From Chthoniobacterales bacterium (GTDB taxonomy: Bacteria; Verrucomicrobiota; Verrucomicrobiia; Chthoniobacterales; UBA10450), in assembly GCA_013695925.1 (NCBI GenBank), contig JACCZO010000260.1, positions 1 to 8,128 of the forward strand: a stretch of 8,128 nucleotides of DNA, read 5' to 3'. Under the pieces are notes generated by a model. That model did no database searches and was not told where the DNA came from. It saw only the letters and a program-made list of their open reading frames with translations. Below, piece by piece: positions 1 to 5,759 of the stretch. Every line of letters begins with the position of its first letter. Position 1 is the stretch's first letter. Made by a program: the position numbers and the translations under genes.

Positions 1-1115
1 CGGCCCTCCTCGCCTAACGACAGCGAGAGCGGCCGATCGCCCAGCAATCGGCTTATGGCCTCGGCGAGGGCGGCGGGCTGGCGCTCGGGCAGGAGCAGAC
101 CCGTGACTCCTTCCTGAACCATCTCCGGCACCCCGCCGAGGTCGGTCGAAACGATCGGCAACCCTGCCGCCATCGCCTCCATCACGACCGTCGGAAGATT
201 GTCCATCCCTCCGCCTGTCTCGGCGACGCAGGGCAGGACAAAAAGTGCGCTCCGTTCGAGGCGCGCGATCACCTCGCTCTGCGCCAATGGCCCGGCCAGC
301 GAAACAAAATTCGTTAGGCCAGCGGAGGCAATCTGCTTGCGGAGGGCGGCCTCGAGCGGGCCTTCGCCAATAATTTCGCACTGAAATTCCAGCCCGCGCT
401 GACGCAAAAGCCAGCAGGCTTCGATCAGGTCCTGAAACCCCTTTTTCTGAATTAATCGCCCGATGGAAAGAATCGTCGGCGGCGCGCCGGAGAGACTCGC
501 GCGCGGGAACTTTTCCAGTTCGATACCATTATAAATCCGGCGCACGCGGGCTCCCTCTTCGGGGTATTTGTCCTGCAGAAAGCGCACGCCGAAATCGCTC
601 ACCGTCACGACGGCGCGGGCCGCGCCGATCAATTTGCCTAACGAAATCTCGAACGGTTTTGGGGCAAAGATGTCGTTGGCGTGAGCCGTAAAACTAAAAC
701 CGATGCCGAAGAAACGCTCGATCCAGTAGGCGGTGCGTGCCGCCAGCCCGGCAAAATGGGCGTGCACGTGCCGCACGCCGAGCGCTTGCAGACCCGGCCC
801 CAGCCAGGCCGCCTGGTAGAGACGGAGGAAGTCGGTTTTTCGTCCCCACTCCGCGATCTGGCGCGCCGCCGCTTCGGGCAATTTTCTTTTCCGCGCCGCC
901 CGGTCCACCTCCCGGACGAGCTGTTCGTCGGCCGGCAGATATTCCACCCGCTCGACGATCCCGGCCTCCCAGTCTTGGACCGGCTCATCTACCGGCCGCC
1001 GTACGGAAAAGATCGCCGGCCTCACCCCCTGGCGCTGCAGCTCCCGGATCTCGCGGTAGCAAAATGTCTGGGTGAACGAGGGAAATCGCTCAAAAAGGTA
1101 ACCCAGCCCGCTCAT
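1..1115 (-). CDS. Glycosyltransferase family 4 (GT-B fold), partial at the window edge
   Basis: This is a nucleotide-sugar-dependent glycosyltransferase, probably acting on the cytoplasmic side of the membrane in exopolysaccharide, LPS or other surface glycan assembly; donor and acceptor cannot be told. The visible 371 codons begin MSGLGYLFERFPSFTQTFCY, the usual opening of the WcaL/colanic-acid-like GT4 group. The N-terminal domain has HVHAHFAG around residues 116-123 and FTAHANDIF after it. The C-terminal donor-binding domain has IYNGIE (194-199), LSIGRLIQKKGFQDL, IIGEGPL and DNLPTVVMEAMAAGLPIVST. In the E-X7-E position the second Glu is E313 and the first is Asp (D305). The 3' end runs off the window, so only the tail is missing. 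ATG at 1115 was chosen because it gives the family's normal N-terminus; no good ribosome-binding site precedes it. Family call is firm, substrate unknown. Confidence 0.92.
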   Translation of the reverse strand, partial: MSGLGYLFERFPSFTQTFCYREIRELQRQGVRPAIFSVRRPVDEPVQDWEAGIVERVEYLPADEQLVREVDRAARKRKLPEAAARQIAEWGRKTDFLRLYQAAWLGPGLQALGVRHVHAHFAGLAARTAYWIERFFGIGFSFTAHANDIFAPKPFEISLGKLIGAARAVVTVSDFGVRFLQDKYPEEGARVRRIYNGIELEKFPRASLSGAPPTILSIGRLIQKKGFQDLIEACWLLRQRGLEFQCEIIGEGPLEAALRKQIASAGLTNFVSLAGPLAQSEVIARLERSALFVLPCVAETGGGMDNLPTVVMEAMAAGLPIVSTDLGGVPEMVQEGVTGLLLPERQPAALAEAISRLLGDRPLSLSLGEEG

Positions 1116-1527
1116 GGCACAGGATTAACGGCGAATCGGAGAGTTGGAAAGTGTCTCCCGGGCAAAACTTCCGACCCCTCCGTCTCCCGCATGACTCCTG
1201 CTACCTTCCAAGAATGGTCCAGCGCGACCTTTTCGCCTTTTGGAAGTCCTCCGGCTTGTTGAATTGAAGGCGATCGGCCCACTTTCCACGGTCAAGCATT
1301 TCGGGGAAAATGAGGTCGTTTATTCCTCCGAGCTTACTCGGTACGTTCAAAAAATGAGCGCCGGCCGGAGCAAGCAACAGAAGCGCTCCTTACAAAACAA
1401 AAAAACACCGTGCCCGTCACGCAACCCACCGAACCGGTCATAACGAGCGAAGCCTCGGGCCCGGAATCGTTCAGCGACGGAAGCGGAGCGACTGGCGAGA
1501 GCGGCGGGCAAAAGCCCTAACGAGCAT
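1116..1527. other. Intergenic stretch without a convincing gene
   Basis: These 412 bases lie between two minus-strand genes. Short open frames exist on both strands (for example a 67-codon plus-strand frame from a TTG at 1240) but none has a recognisable domain, a ribosome-binding site or protein-like composition. A small hairpin, CCGAG-CTTA-CTCGG, lies at 1328-1341. The stretch 1391-1406 is A-rich on the plus strand. The promoter of the glycosyltransferase should be in here, but I found no convincing -35/-10 pair. No tRNA-like cloverleaf or known RNA was recognised. Confidence 0.5.
1399..1421 (-). terminator. Possible weak intrinsic terminator downstream of the thioesterase gene
   Basis: Read on the minus strand, CGTG-ACGGG-CACG (1421-1409) forms a short 4-bp stem and is followed after three bases by seven T residues (1405-1399). 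It would end transcripts coming from the thioesterase gene about 110 bases after its stop. The stem is short for a rho-independent terminator, so this is only a candidate. Confidence 0.22.
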
Positions 1528-1914
1528 CTAGCCGCGCTCGACCGCCACCGGCCTGCCCTCCTGGTCGATCGCCACATAGGTGAAAACGGCCCGGGTCACG
1601 AGCACCTGCTCCGTCTTCATGTAACGCTGCACCCAGACTTCGACCGGGATCTTCATCGAAGTGCGCCCGATCGAATCCACCCGGGCATAACAGGCGACCG
1701 TGTCCCCCACCCTGACCGGTTGGAGAAACGACATCCCATCGAGTGCCACCGTTACGACCCGGGTCTTGGCCATTTTTGAGGCGAGAATGCCGCTCCCGAG
1801 ATCCATCTGCGACATGAGCCAGCCGCCGAAAATGTCGCCGTTCGGGTTCGTGTCCTTGGGCATCGCGACCGTGCGCGTGACCAGCTCGCCGCTCGGTTTG
1901 TCCGGTGTTTTCAT
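1528..1914 (-). CDS. yciA: Acyl-CoA thioesterase, YciA-type hotdog fold
   Basis: Hydrolyses acyl-CoA thioesters to free acid and CoA in the cytoplasm. The 128-residue product is close in length and sequence to E. coli YciA. Residues 22-38 (TNPNGDIFGGWLMSQMD) match the active-site segment of that family almost exactly, with Asn23 and Asp38 in the expected places. After it come RVVTVALDGMSFLQPVRVGD and a CYARVDSIGRTS strand, typical of a single hotdog domain. ATG at 1914 gives the family's N-terminus (MKTPDKPSGELVTRTVAMP). An in-frame ATG at 1941 would add nine residues but borders the repeat DNA, and frames reaching 2058 run into an inverted repeat and are not credible. The stop lies five bases from a CCTAACGA octamer. 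It is 192 bases downstream of queA on the same strand, so joint transcription is possible. Chain-length preference cannot be read from sequence. Confidence 0.9.
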   Translation of the reverse strand: MKTPDKPSGELVTRTVAMPKDTNPNGDIFGGWLMSQMDLGSGILASKMAKTRVVTVALDGMSFLQPVRVGDTVACYARVDSIGRTSMKIPVEVWVQRYMKTEQVLVTRAVFTYVAIDQEGRPVAVERG

Positions 1915-1945
1915 CGACCGGGGATCGTAGCACGCTTTCATGATC

Positions 1946-1969
1946 CTGCTCGCGCTTGTAATCGTCTTT
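1946..1969. repeat. Degenerate hexamer array upstream of the thioesterase gene
   Basis: Reads in phase as CTGCTC-GCGCTT-GTAATC-GTCTTT. The first and third units equal units of the better-preserved array at 6212-6289, so this looks like a decayed copy of one arm. A possible opposite arm, GAGCACGAG, starts at 2098 directly beyond the queA stop. Between them sits the 25-bp inverted repeat. Confidence 0.5.
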
Positions 1970-1971
1970 CC

Positions 1972-2061
1972 TCGGTGGAGCGAGACTCTGTCGAGCCAGG
2001 AGGGGTGCTCCATCTCGAGGAGGAAGCCTCCCCCCAGCTCGACAGAGTCTCGCTCCACCGA
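1972..2061. repeat. Perfect 25-bp inverted repeat with 40-base loop
   Basis: Positions 1972-1996 are the exact reverse complement of 2037-2061; both arms contain GGTGGAGCGAGACTC or its complement. The 40-base loop is not random: GGAGG at 1999-2003 can pair with CCTCC at 2027-2031, giving an inner stem. No T-tract follows on either strand, so a simple intrinsic terminator is unlikely. It lies between queA and the thioesterase gene, both on the minus strand, and would form a long hairpin in a shared transcript. Perfect arms suggest recent origin or selection for pairing. It is best described as an intergenic palindromic repeat of unknown function. Confidence 0.9.
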
Positions 2062-2106
2062 CTTAGCTTAGGCCTCGTGGTTGTCCCTAACTGACTCGAG
2101 CACGAG

Positions 2107-3087
2107 TTACAACAGGAGCGTGCAATCGCCGTAGCTGTAAAAGCGATACCGCTCGCGCGCCGCCTCGGCGTAAGCGCGCAGGATGAATTCCCGCCCGGCA
2201 AACGCTGCCACCAGCATGAGCAAAGTCGAGCGCGGCAGATGAAAGTTGGTCAGCAACCGATCGACCGCGCGGAATTCGTAAGGCGGATAAATGAAAATAT
2301 CGGTCGTCCCTTGCTGCGCGACCAGGCGGCCGTTCTGCGCGATGGCCGACTCGAGCACCCGGACCGACGTTGTGCCGACTGCGAGGATGCCCTCCGCGGC
2401 GTTGATTGTTTCCGCCGCCGCCGCCGTGATCGTGAAACGTTCCGCGTGCATCCTATGCTCCGCGATCGCCTCGCTTTGCACAGGCCGAAAAGTGCCGGTT
2501 CCGACATGCAAGGTGACAAAGGTGTGCGGCAATTGCGCCAAAATCTCCGGCGTAAAATGAAGTCCCGCCGTCGGCGCCGCGACCGCCCCGGGCTGCTGCG
2601 CATAGACCGTCTGGTAGCGGGTCGTATCCTCAACGTCAGCCGCTCGCTGGATGTAAGGAGGCAACGGCATTCGGCCGCCGCGGTAAGGATCGATCTCGCG
2701 TTCCAGCCTCACGACTCGCTCTCCTTCACTTTCGATTTCCTCGACCGTCAGCTTCACCTCGTCGAGCTGCGTCGTGGCGCCGACGCGCATCTTCCGACCC
2801 GGTTTGACCAGGCAACGCCAGCGTTGCGGTGCGAGCTGCTCGAGAAACAGAAATTCAATCGCGCCATCGTCCGAGAAACGGCGGGCCGGCCGCACCTCGG
2901 TGTTATTCAGAACCACGAGATCACCTGGCCTAACGAACTGGGGCAGATCGACGAACGGCCGGTGGTCGATCGTCTGCCGCGCCCGGTCGAGGACCATCAT
3001 GCGCGCATCCTCGCGGCGCGGGAGTGGGCGCTTGGCGATCAGCGCCGGCGGAAGCTGGTAATCGTAGTCACTCAGACGGGTGCTCAT
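2107..3087 (-). CDS. queA: S-adenosylmethionine:tRNA ribosyltransferase-isomerase (QueA)
   Basis: Transfers and isomerises the ribosyl part of S-adenosylmethionine onto preQ1 at position 34 of tRNAs with a GUN anticodon, giving epoxyqueuosine, the penultimate step of queuosine synthesis. The 326-residue product shows the family landmarks in order: MSTRLSDYDYQLPPALIA at the N-terminus, VLNNTEVRPAR (59-69), MPLPPYI (140-146), YQTVY then PGAVAAPTAGLHF (166-178), LHVGTGTFRPV (193-203), AVGTTSVRVLES (236-247), TNFHLPRSTLLMLV (from 280), and a C-terminal YSYGD. It is about 30 residues shorter than E. coli QueA, mainly in the middle and at the C-terminus, which ends soon after YGD. ATG at 3087 fits the family start; a TTG at 3120 would add eleven unlike residues. 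No clear ribosome-binding site is visible. No other queuosine gene is in the window. Confidence 0.96.
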   Translation of the reverse strand: MSTRLSDYDYQLPPALIAKRPLPRREDARMMVLDRARQTIDHRPFVDLPQFVRPGDLVVLNNTEVRPARRFSDDGAIEFLFLEQLAPQRWRCLVKPGRKMRVGATTQLDEVKLTVEEIESEGERVVRLEREIDPYRGGRMPLPPYIQRAADVEDTTRYQTVYAQQPGAVAAPTAGLHFTPEILAQLPHTFVTLHVGTGTFRPVQSEAIAEHRMHAERFTITAAAAETINAAEGILAVGTTSVRVLESAIAQNGRLVAQQGTTDIFIYPPYEFRAVDRLLTNFHLPRSTLLMLVAAFAGREFILRAYAEAARERYRFYSYGDCTLLL

Positions 3088-3213
3088 GAGGTGCAGGCAA
3101 GATGGGGAGGTTAAGCGCAAAACGGCGGGAAGAAAAAAACTGTTACAGAATTACAGAGTTCTCTACGCTTTGTGCCCGGCGAGATTTTGCGCCCACCTGG
3201 CACGGTCCATTGA

Positions 3214-3420
3214 TTGACCTCGCCGGTTACGTCGTGCTCATCACCCTGGCTATCCCTCGGCGCGCACCTGCGCAAACTGGAAGACGCAAAATACATCGAG
3301 GTGCGGAAGGAATTTGCCGAGCGCAAGCCGGTCACCTGGTATCTGCTCACGGAGGCGGGAAACAAAGCGCTCCGGGCGCACATGGGCGCGTTGGAAGCGC
3401 TGGTCAATTCCGCGGCCTGA
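3214..3420 (+). pseudogene. C-terminal half of a winged-helix transcriptional regulator, probably a remnant
   Basis: From about 3259 this frame reads LGAHLRKLEDAKYIEVRKEF, then ERKPVTWYLLTEAGNKALRAHMGALEAL. This is the recognition-helix and wing half of the MarR-like winged-helix family (HTH_34 type) that normally reads DGNLGAHLRKLE...GRKP.T.Y.LT..G. The preceding helices are missing: the same frame has a TGA at 3211, the only start is a TTG at 3214, and upstream residues do not resemble the family in any frame. The normal DGN before LGAHL is replaced by WLS. A full member would be about 90-100 residues; this has 68. I read it as a truncated gene. A deeply diverged N-terminus or an assembly error is the alternative. 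Upstream, TTACAGA occurs twice (3143-3149, 3151-3157) next to a run of seven A (3133-3139), in an otherwise featureless spacer. Confidence 0.65.
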
Positions 3421-3479
3421 GATTTTGTCTCGGCAAAGGAATTGCCGTCGCCCCTAAAACCGGCAAACTGGTCGCCGGC

Positions 3480-4241
3480 ATGAGCGAGTTTACGGAAGCA
3501 CTGGAGATGACCCTCGGCGCGCTCGAAAATCTCCGAGGTGCGAGCGATCATCCGCCGCGCGCGAGCCGGGCGTCGCTCGCCCGGTTGCGAGCGGTGCGGC
3601 CTGCGCCTAACGAATTGGCAGACGAGAACAAGGTCGCACGCCTGAGCGAGATGGAAGCTCGGGTCGCAGGCTGTTTGAAATGTCCGCATCTCGCCAGCTC
3701 GCGCACCCAGACGGTTTTCGGGGTCGGCAACCCGACCGCCGAGCTGATGTTCATCGGTGAAGCGCCGGGCGCGGAGGAAGATCGGCAAGGCGAACCATTC
3801 GTTGGTCGGGCGGGTCAATTACTGACCAAGATCATCGGTGCAATGGGCTACAGCCGCGATCACGTTTACATCGCCAACGTTTTGAAATGCCGGCCCGACA
3901 TGCCGGCCGGGCAACCCGGAAATCGCAAGCCGACCCCAGATGAAATGGCGACCTGCCTTCCCTACCTGACGGAGCAAATCGAGATCATCGGACCGAAGGT
4001 GTTGGTCGCGCTCGGGGCGACCGCGGTGGAAGGCCTGCTCCAGATTCGCGAGCCGATGGGGAAATTGCGCGGGCGCTGGCATTCCTATCGCGAGACGCCG
4101 CTCATGATCACGTTTCATCCGTCCTACCTGCTCCGGAATCAGAACAACACGGAGAAGCGCAAGGTGTGGGAAGATATGCTCCTGGTGCTGGAGCGTCTCG
4201 AGCGGCCGATCTCGGAAAAGCAGCGAAATTTCTTTCGTTAG
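3480..4241 (+). CDS. Uracil-DNA glycosylase, family 4 (iron-sulfur type)
   Basis: Removes uracil from DNA, leaving an abasic site for base-excision repair. The 253-residue product has a variable N-terminal extension (about residues 1-55) and then a family 4 catalytic domain. Four cysteines are placed as for the [4Fe-4S] cluster: C65 and C68 (CLKC), C137 (NVLKCRP) and C159 (EMATCLPYL). Motif 1 is GEAPGAEEDRQGEPFVGRAG (93-112), and HPSYLL (213-218) is the distal motif. The C137-C159 gap is longer than in short thermophile enzymes, with a PAGQPGNRKPTP insert seen in many mesophilic members. ATG at 3480 is the only reasonable start; no ribosome-binding site is seen. The TAG stop falls inside a TCGTTAGG octamer. 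It converges with the next gene across a hairpin element. Some N-terminally extended members are annotated as phage-polymerase-related proteins, but the motifs favour the glycosylase. Confidence 0.93.
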   Translation: MSEFTEALEMTLGALENLRGASDHPPRASRASLARLRAVRPAPNELADENKVARLSEMEARVAGCLKCPHLASSRTQTVFGVGNPTAELMFIGEAPGAEEDRQGEPFVGRAGQLLTKIIGAMGYSRDHVYIANVLKCRPDMPAGQPGNRKPTPDEMATCLPYLTEQIEIIGPKVLVALGATAVEGLLQIREPMGKLRGRWHSYRETPLMITFHPSYLLRNQNNTEKRKVWEDMLLVLERLERPISEKQRNFFR

Positions 4242-4253
4242 GGCTTTGTGCTG

Positions 4254-4314
4254 GCGCTCGGAGAGCGCGAAGGAGGACGGCTTTGCAAGCCGTCTGCCGG
4301 GTTGAAAACCCGGC
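4254..4314. repeat. Triple tandem hairpin element between convergent genes
   Basis: Three perfect hairpins follow each other, each with a 3-base loop: GCGCTC-GGA-GAGCGC (4254-4268), GACGGCTT-TGC-AAGCCGTC (4276-4294) and GCCGGGTT-GAA-AACCCGGC (4296-4314). The last two have 8-bp stems and are one base apart. The element lies between the converging uracil-DNA glycosylase and stress-protein genes. It could stop or stabilise transcripts from both sides, but no T-tract follows any stem. The whole is flanked by TCGTTAGG (4235-4242) and CCTAACGA (4335-4342) in inverted orientation. It resembles REP/BIME-type intergenic elements in architecture; identity to any named family was not checked. Confidence 0.85.
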
Positions 4315-4331
4315 CTGCAAGATCGAAAAAG

Positions 4332-5153
4332 TTACCTAACGATCCACAAATTGCAGGGAATGACGTCGGTCACCCAGGCGATGCGGGCCGGGAGCTTCGG
4401 TTTGGGTTCGGGTTTCGATTCCAACGGCACGACAAGCAGATTCGCCTCCACCGCCTGGATGAAATTGGAAGCCGCAAACCCGGTGTTGCCGCGGATGCAG
4501 CGGGCCTCGATTGGCACCTTTGTCTCGCCAGCCGCGAGGACGAAATCCTGGAGCGCGATCTCCTCTTCTTCCAGGGTGCGCGCCACGGCCTTGGCGCTTC
4601 TGCTCCGCCGTGCCGCGCGCGCCTTGTCGAAGCTGGTGTAATTGCGGATGACATAAAGCCGCTCGCAGTTTTCCTTCTCCGCCAGGCGCAGGGTGCGACG
4701 GAGCGCGCCCTGGGCGTGATCGGAATATTCCGCCATGAAAACGATGTGACGGAGCGGTTTCGGTTCCAGTTTCGGATGAGTGAAAAGCATGACCGAGCAG
4801 GTCGCCTCGCGGACGAGGCGCCGGGCCACGTCGCCGAGGAACTGGCGATGGATCGGTTTCTTTTCCAAGGCCCCAGCCACCAGGAGCTCGACCGACAACT
4901 TCCGGGCCCCGGCCAGAATCCCGCTCGCCGGATCGCCCTCCTCATAATGCACGACGGAATCCCGCGGCAGTTTCAGTTGCACGATCGCCTCGGTAAACTT
5001 CGCCTCCGTATCGGTATCGTGTTTCCCGACAAAAATCATCGACAGCCGCGCGCCGAATCGATCGCAGACGCGATTTGCCTCCGCCAGGACCTGATGGAAG
5101 CGCGGGGAGAAGGCAGCGGCGACGGCGACGGATTTGTATGGGACCTCAGTCAT
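4332..5153 (-). CDS. Tandem universal stress protein (UspA-like) with degenerate nucleotide site
   Basis: A 273-residue soluble protein made of two UspA-like alpha/beta halves (about 1-127 and 135-273). The first half has the order expected of the family: a KSVAVAAAF first strand, a helix with VLAEANRVCDRFGARL, the EGDPASGILAGARKLSVELLVAGA segment (72-95), then FLGDVARRLVREATCSVMLF (105-124). The second repeats the pattern with HIVFMAEYSDHAQGALRRTLRLA and ends PCNLWIVR. The usual ATP-binding G-2x-G-9x-G-(S/T) aligns as G94, E97, G107, D108, so two of four key positions are changed, and the second half shows no such motif. It therefore probably does not bind ATP in the usual way. ATG at 5153 begins MTEVPYKSV; upstream in-frame sequence is repeat DNA. 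Role is unknown beyond the fold; it is divergent from coaD. Confidence 0.72.
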   Translation of the reverse strand: MTEVPYKSVAVAAAFSPRFHQVLAEANRVCDRFGARLSMIFVGKHDTDTEAKFTEAIVQLKLPRDSVVHYEEGDPASGILAGARKLSVELLVAGALEKKPIHRQFLGDVARRLVREATCSVMLFTHPKLEPKPLRHIVFMAEYSDHAQGALRRTLRLAEKENCERLYVIRNYTSFDKARAARRSRSAKAVARTLEEEEIALQDFVLAAGETKVPIEARCIRGNTGFAASNFIQAVEANLLVVPLESKPEPKPKLPARIAWVTDVIPCNLWIVR

Positions 5154-5164
5154 CACAGGAAGCA

Positions 5165-5259
5165 AACGTTCAACGCTCAACGCTAAACGTCCAACGTTCA
5201 ACGACCCCTGCGCCGGGCCAAATTGAGCGTTGAACGTTGCGCGTTGAACGGTGAACGTT
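5165..5259. repeat. Heptamer-phased inverted array between divergent genes
   Basis: The left arm (5165-5206) is six consecutive 7-base units all starting AACG: AACGTTC, AACGCTC, AACGCTA, AACGTCC, AACGTTC, AACGACC. After an 18-base spacer (5207-5224) the right arm (5225-5259) has five units of the complementary type: GAGCGTT, GAACGTT, GCGCGTT, GAACGGT, GAACGTT. The arms can pair in several registers. The array fills nearly all of the 114 bases between the starts of the stress-protein gene (-) and coaD (+), so the promoters of both must overlap or adjoin it. No -35/-10 pair could be picked out. It may be an operator-like cluster, a structured leader or a selfish repeat. Confidence 0.9.
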
Positions 5260-5267
5260 GCGCCGAA

Positions 5268-5759
5268 ATGCGACGCGCGATTTATCCCGGCAGCTTCGAC
5301 CCCGTGACCAACGGTCATCTCGACGTGATCGAGCGGGCGCGGAAACTCTTCGACGAAGTGGTGGTCGCGATCGCGCATAACGACCAGAAGAAACCGCTCT
5401 TCACGCTGGAAGAGCGGCTCGATTTCCTACGCCAGACGACCGGAGCGCTGGATCGAGTGATCGTCCTGCCGCTCGACGGTTTGCTGGTTGAATTCGCCGT
5501 CCAGCAAGATGCAAACGCGGTCGTGCGCGGGCTGCGCGCGGTCTCCGATTTCGAGTTTGAATTCCAGATGGCCCTCATGAATCGCAAACTGGAAGCGACC
5601 GTGGAGACGATATTCCTTATGCCGAAAGAAGAGTACACCTACTTGAGCTCGCGGATCGTGAAGGAAATCGCGCGGCTCGGGGGCGACGTCGGGAGTTTTG
5701 TCCCGGCTTGCGTGGTGGAGGGTTTTGCGAAGAAATTGGGCGAAAGGTCAGACCAGTGA
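5268..5759 (+). CDS. coaD: Phosphopantetheine adenylyltransferase (CoaD)
   Basis: Joins 4'-phosphopantetheine and ATP to give dephospho-CoA and pyrophosphate, the penultimate step of coenzyme A synthesis, in the cytoplasm. The 163-residue product has the normal length. It opens MRRAIYPGSFDPVTNGHLDV, with the nucleotidyltransferase T-x-G-H motif at T14-H17 and K42 in the expected place. RGLRAVSDFEFEFQMALMNRKL (from 87) and YTYLSSRIVKE (123-133), the ATP-site S-S-R region, complete the signature. ATG at 5268 is fixed by the conserved N-terminus and lies nine bases after the heptamer array; no ribosome-binding site is visible. Its TGA stop overlaps the GTG start of yceD, so the two are translationally coupled. 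Confidence 0.97.
   Translation: MRRAIYPGSFDPVTNGHLDVIERARKLFDEVVVAIAHNDQKKPLFTLEERLDFLRQTTGALDRVIVLPLDGLLVEFAVQQDANAVVRGLRAVSDFEFEFQMALMNRKLEATVETIFLMPKEEYTYLSSRIVKEIARLGGDVGSFVPACVVEGFAKKLGERSDQ
5743..5747 (+). promoter_or_regulatory. Ribosome-binding site of yceD
   Basis: AAAGG lies inside the end of coaD, eight bases before the GTG at 5756. It supports that GTG over the longer in-frame possibilities upstream. It is the clearest Shine-Dalgarno match of any start in the window. Confidence 0.5.

Noticed and set aside
681..1262. 193-codon plus-strand open frame
   Set aside because: Antisense to the glycosyltransferase, whose motifs are clear; the plus-strand product resembles nothing.
1240..1443. 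67-codon plus-strand frame starting at TTG
   Set aside because: No ribosome-binding site, no family resemblance, and the second half is low-complexity (Lys/Arg/Ser/Pro). Not enough to call a gene.
1915..2058. 48-residue N-terminal extension of the thioesterase
   Set aside because: It is translated repeat DNA (right arm and loop of the 25-bp inverted repeat) and is absent from the YciA family.
2239..3114. 291-codon plus-strand open frame
   Set aside because: It lies antisense to queA, has no recognisable domain and reflects GC-rich codon structure on the opposite strand; queA is unmistakable.
3102..3479. N-terminal extension of the uracil-DNA glycosylase by 126 residues
   Set aside because: The extension overlaps the winged-helix remnant in another frame and has no similarity to the family; ATG at 3480 gives a normal-length enzyme.
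4254..4314. Tandem hairpins as an ordinary intrinsic terminator
   Set aside because: No run of T follows any stem on either strand; kept as a repeat element instead.
4248..5186. 312-codon plus-strand open frame
   Set aside because: Antisense to the stress-protein gene; Arg/His-rich composition, no domain, and it runs through two repeat elements.
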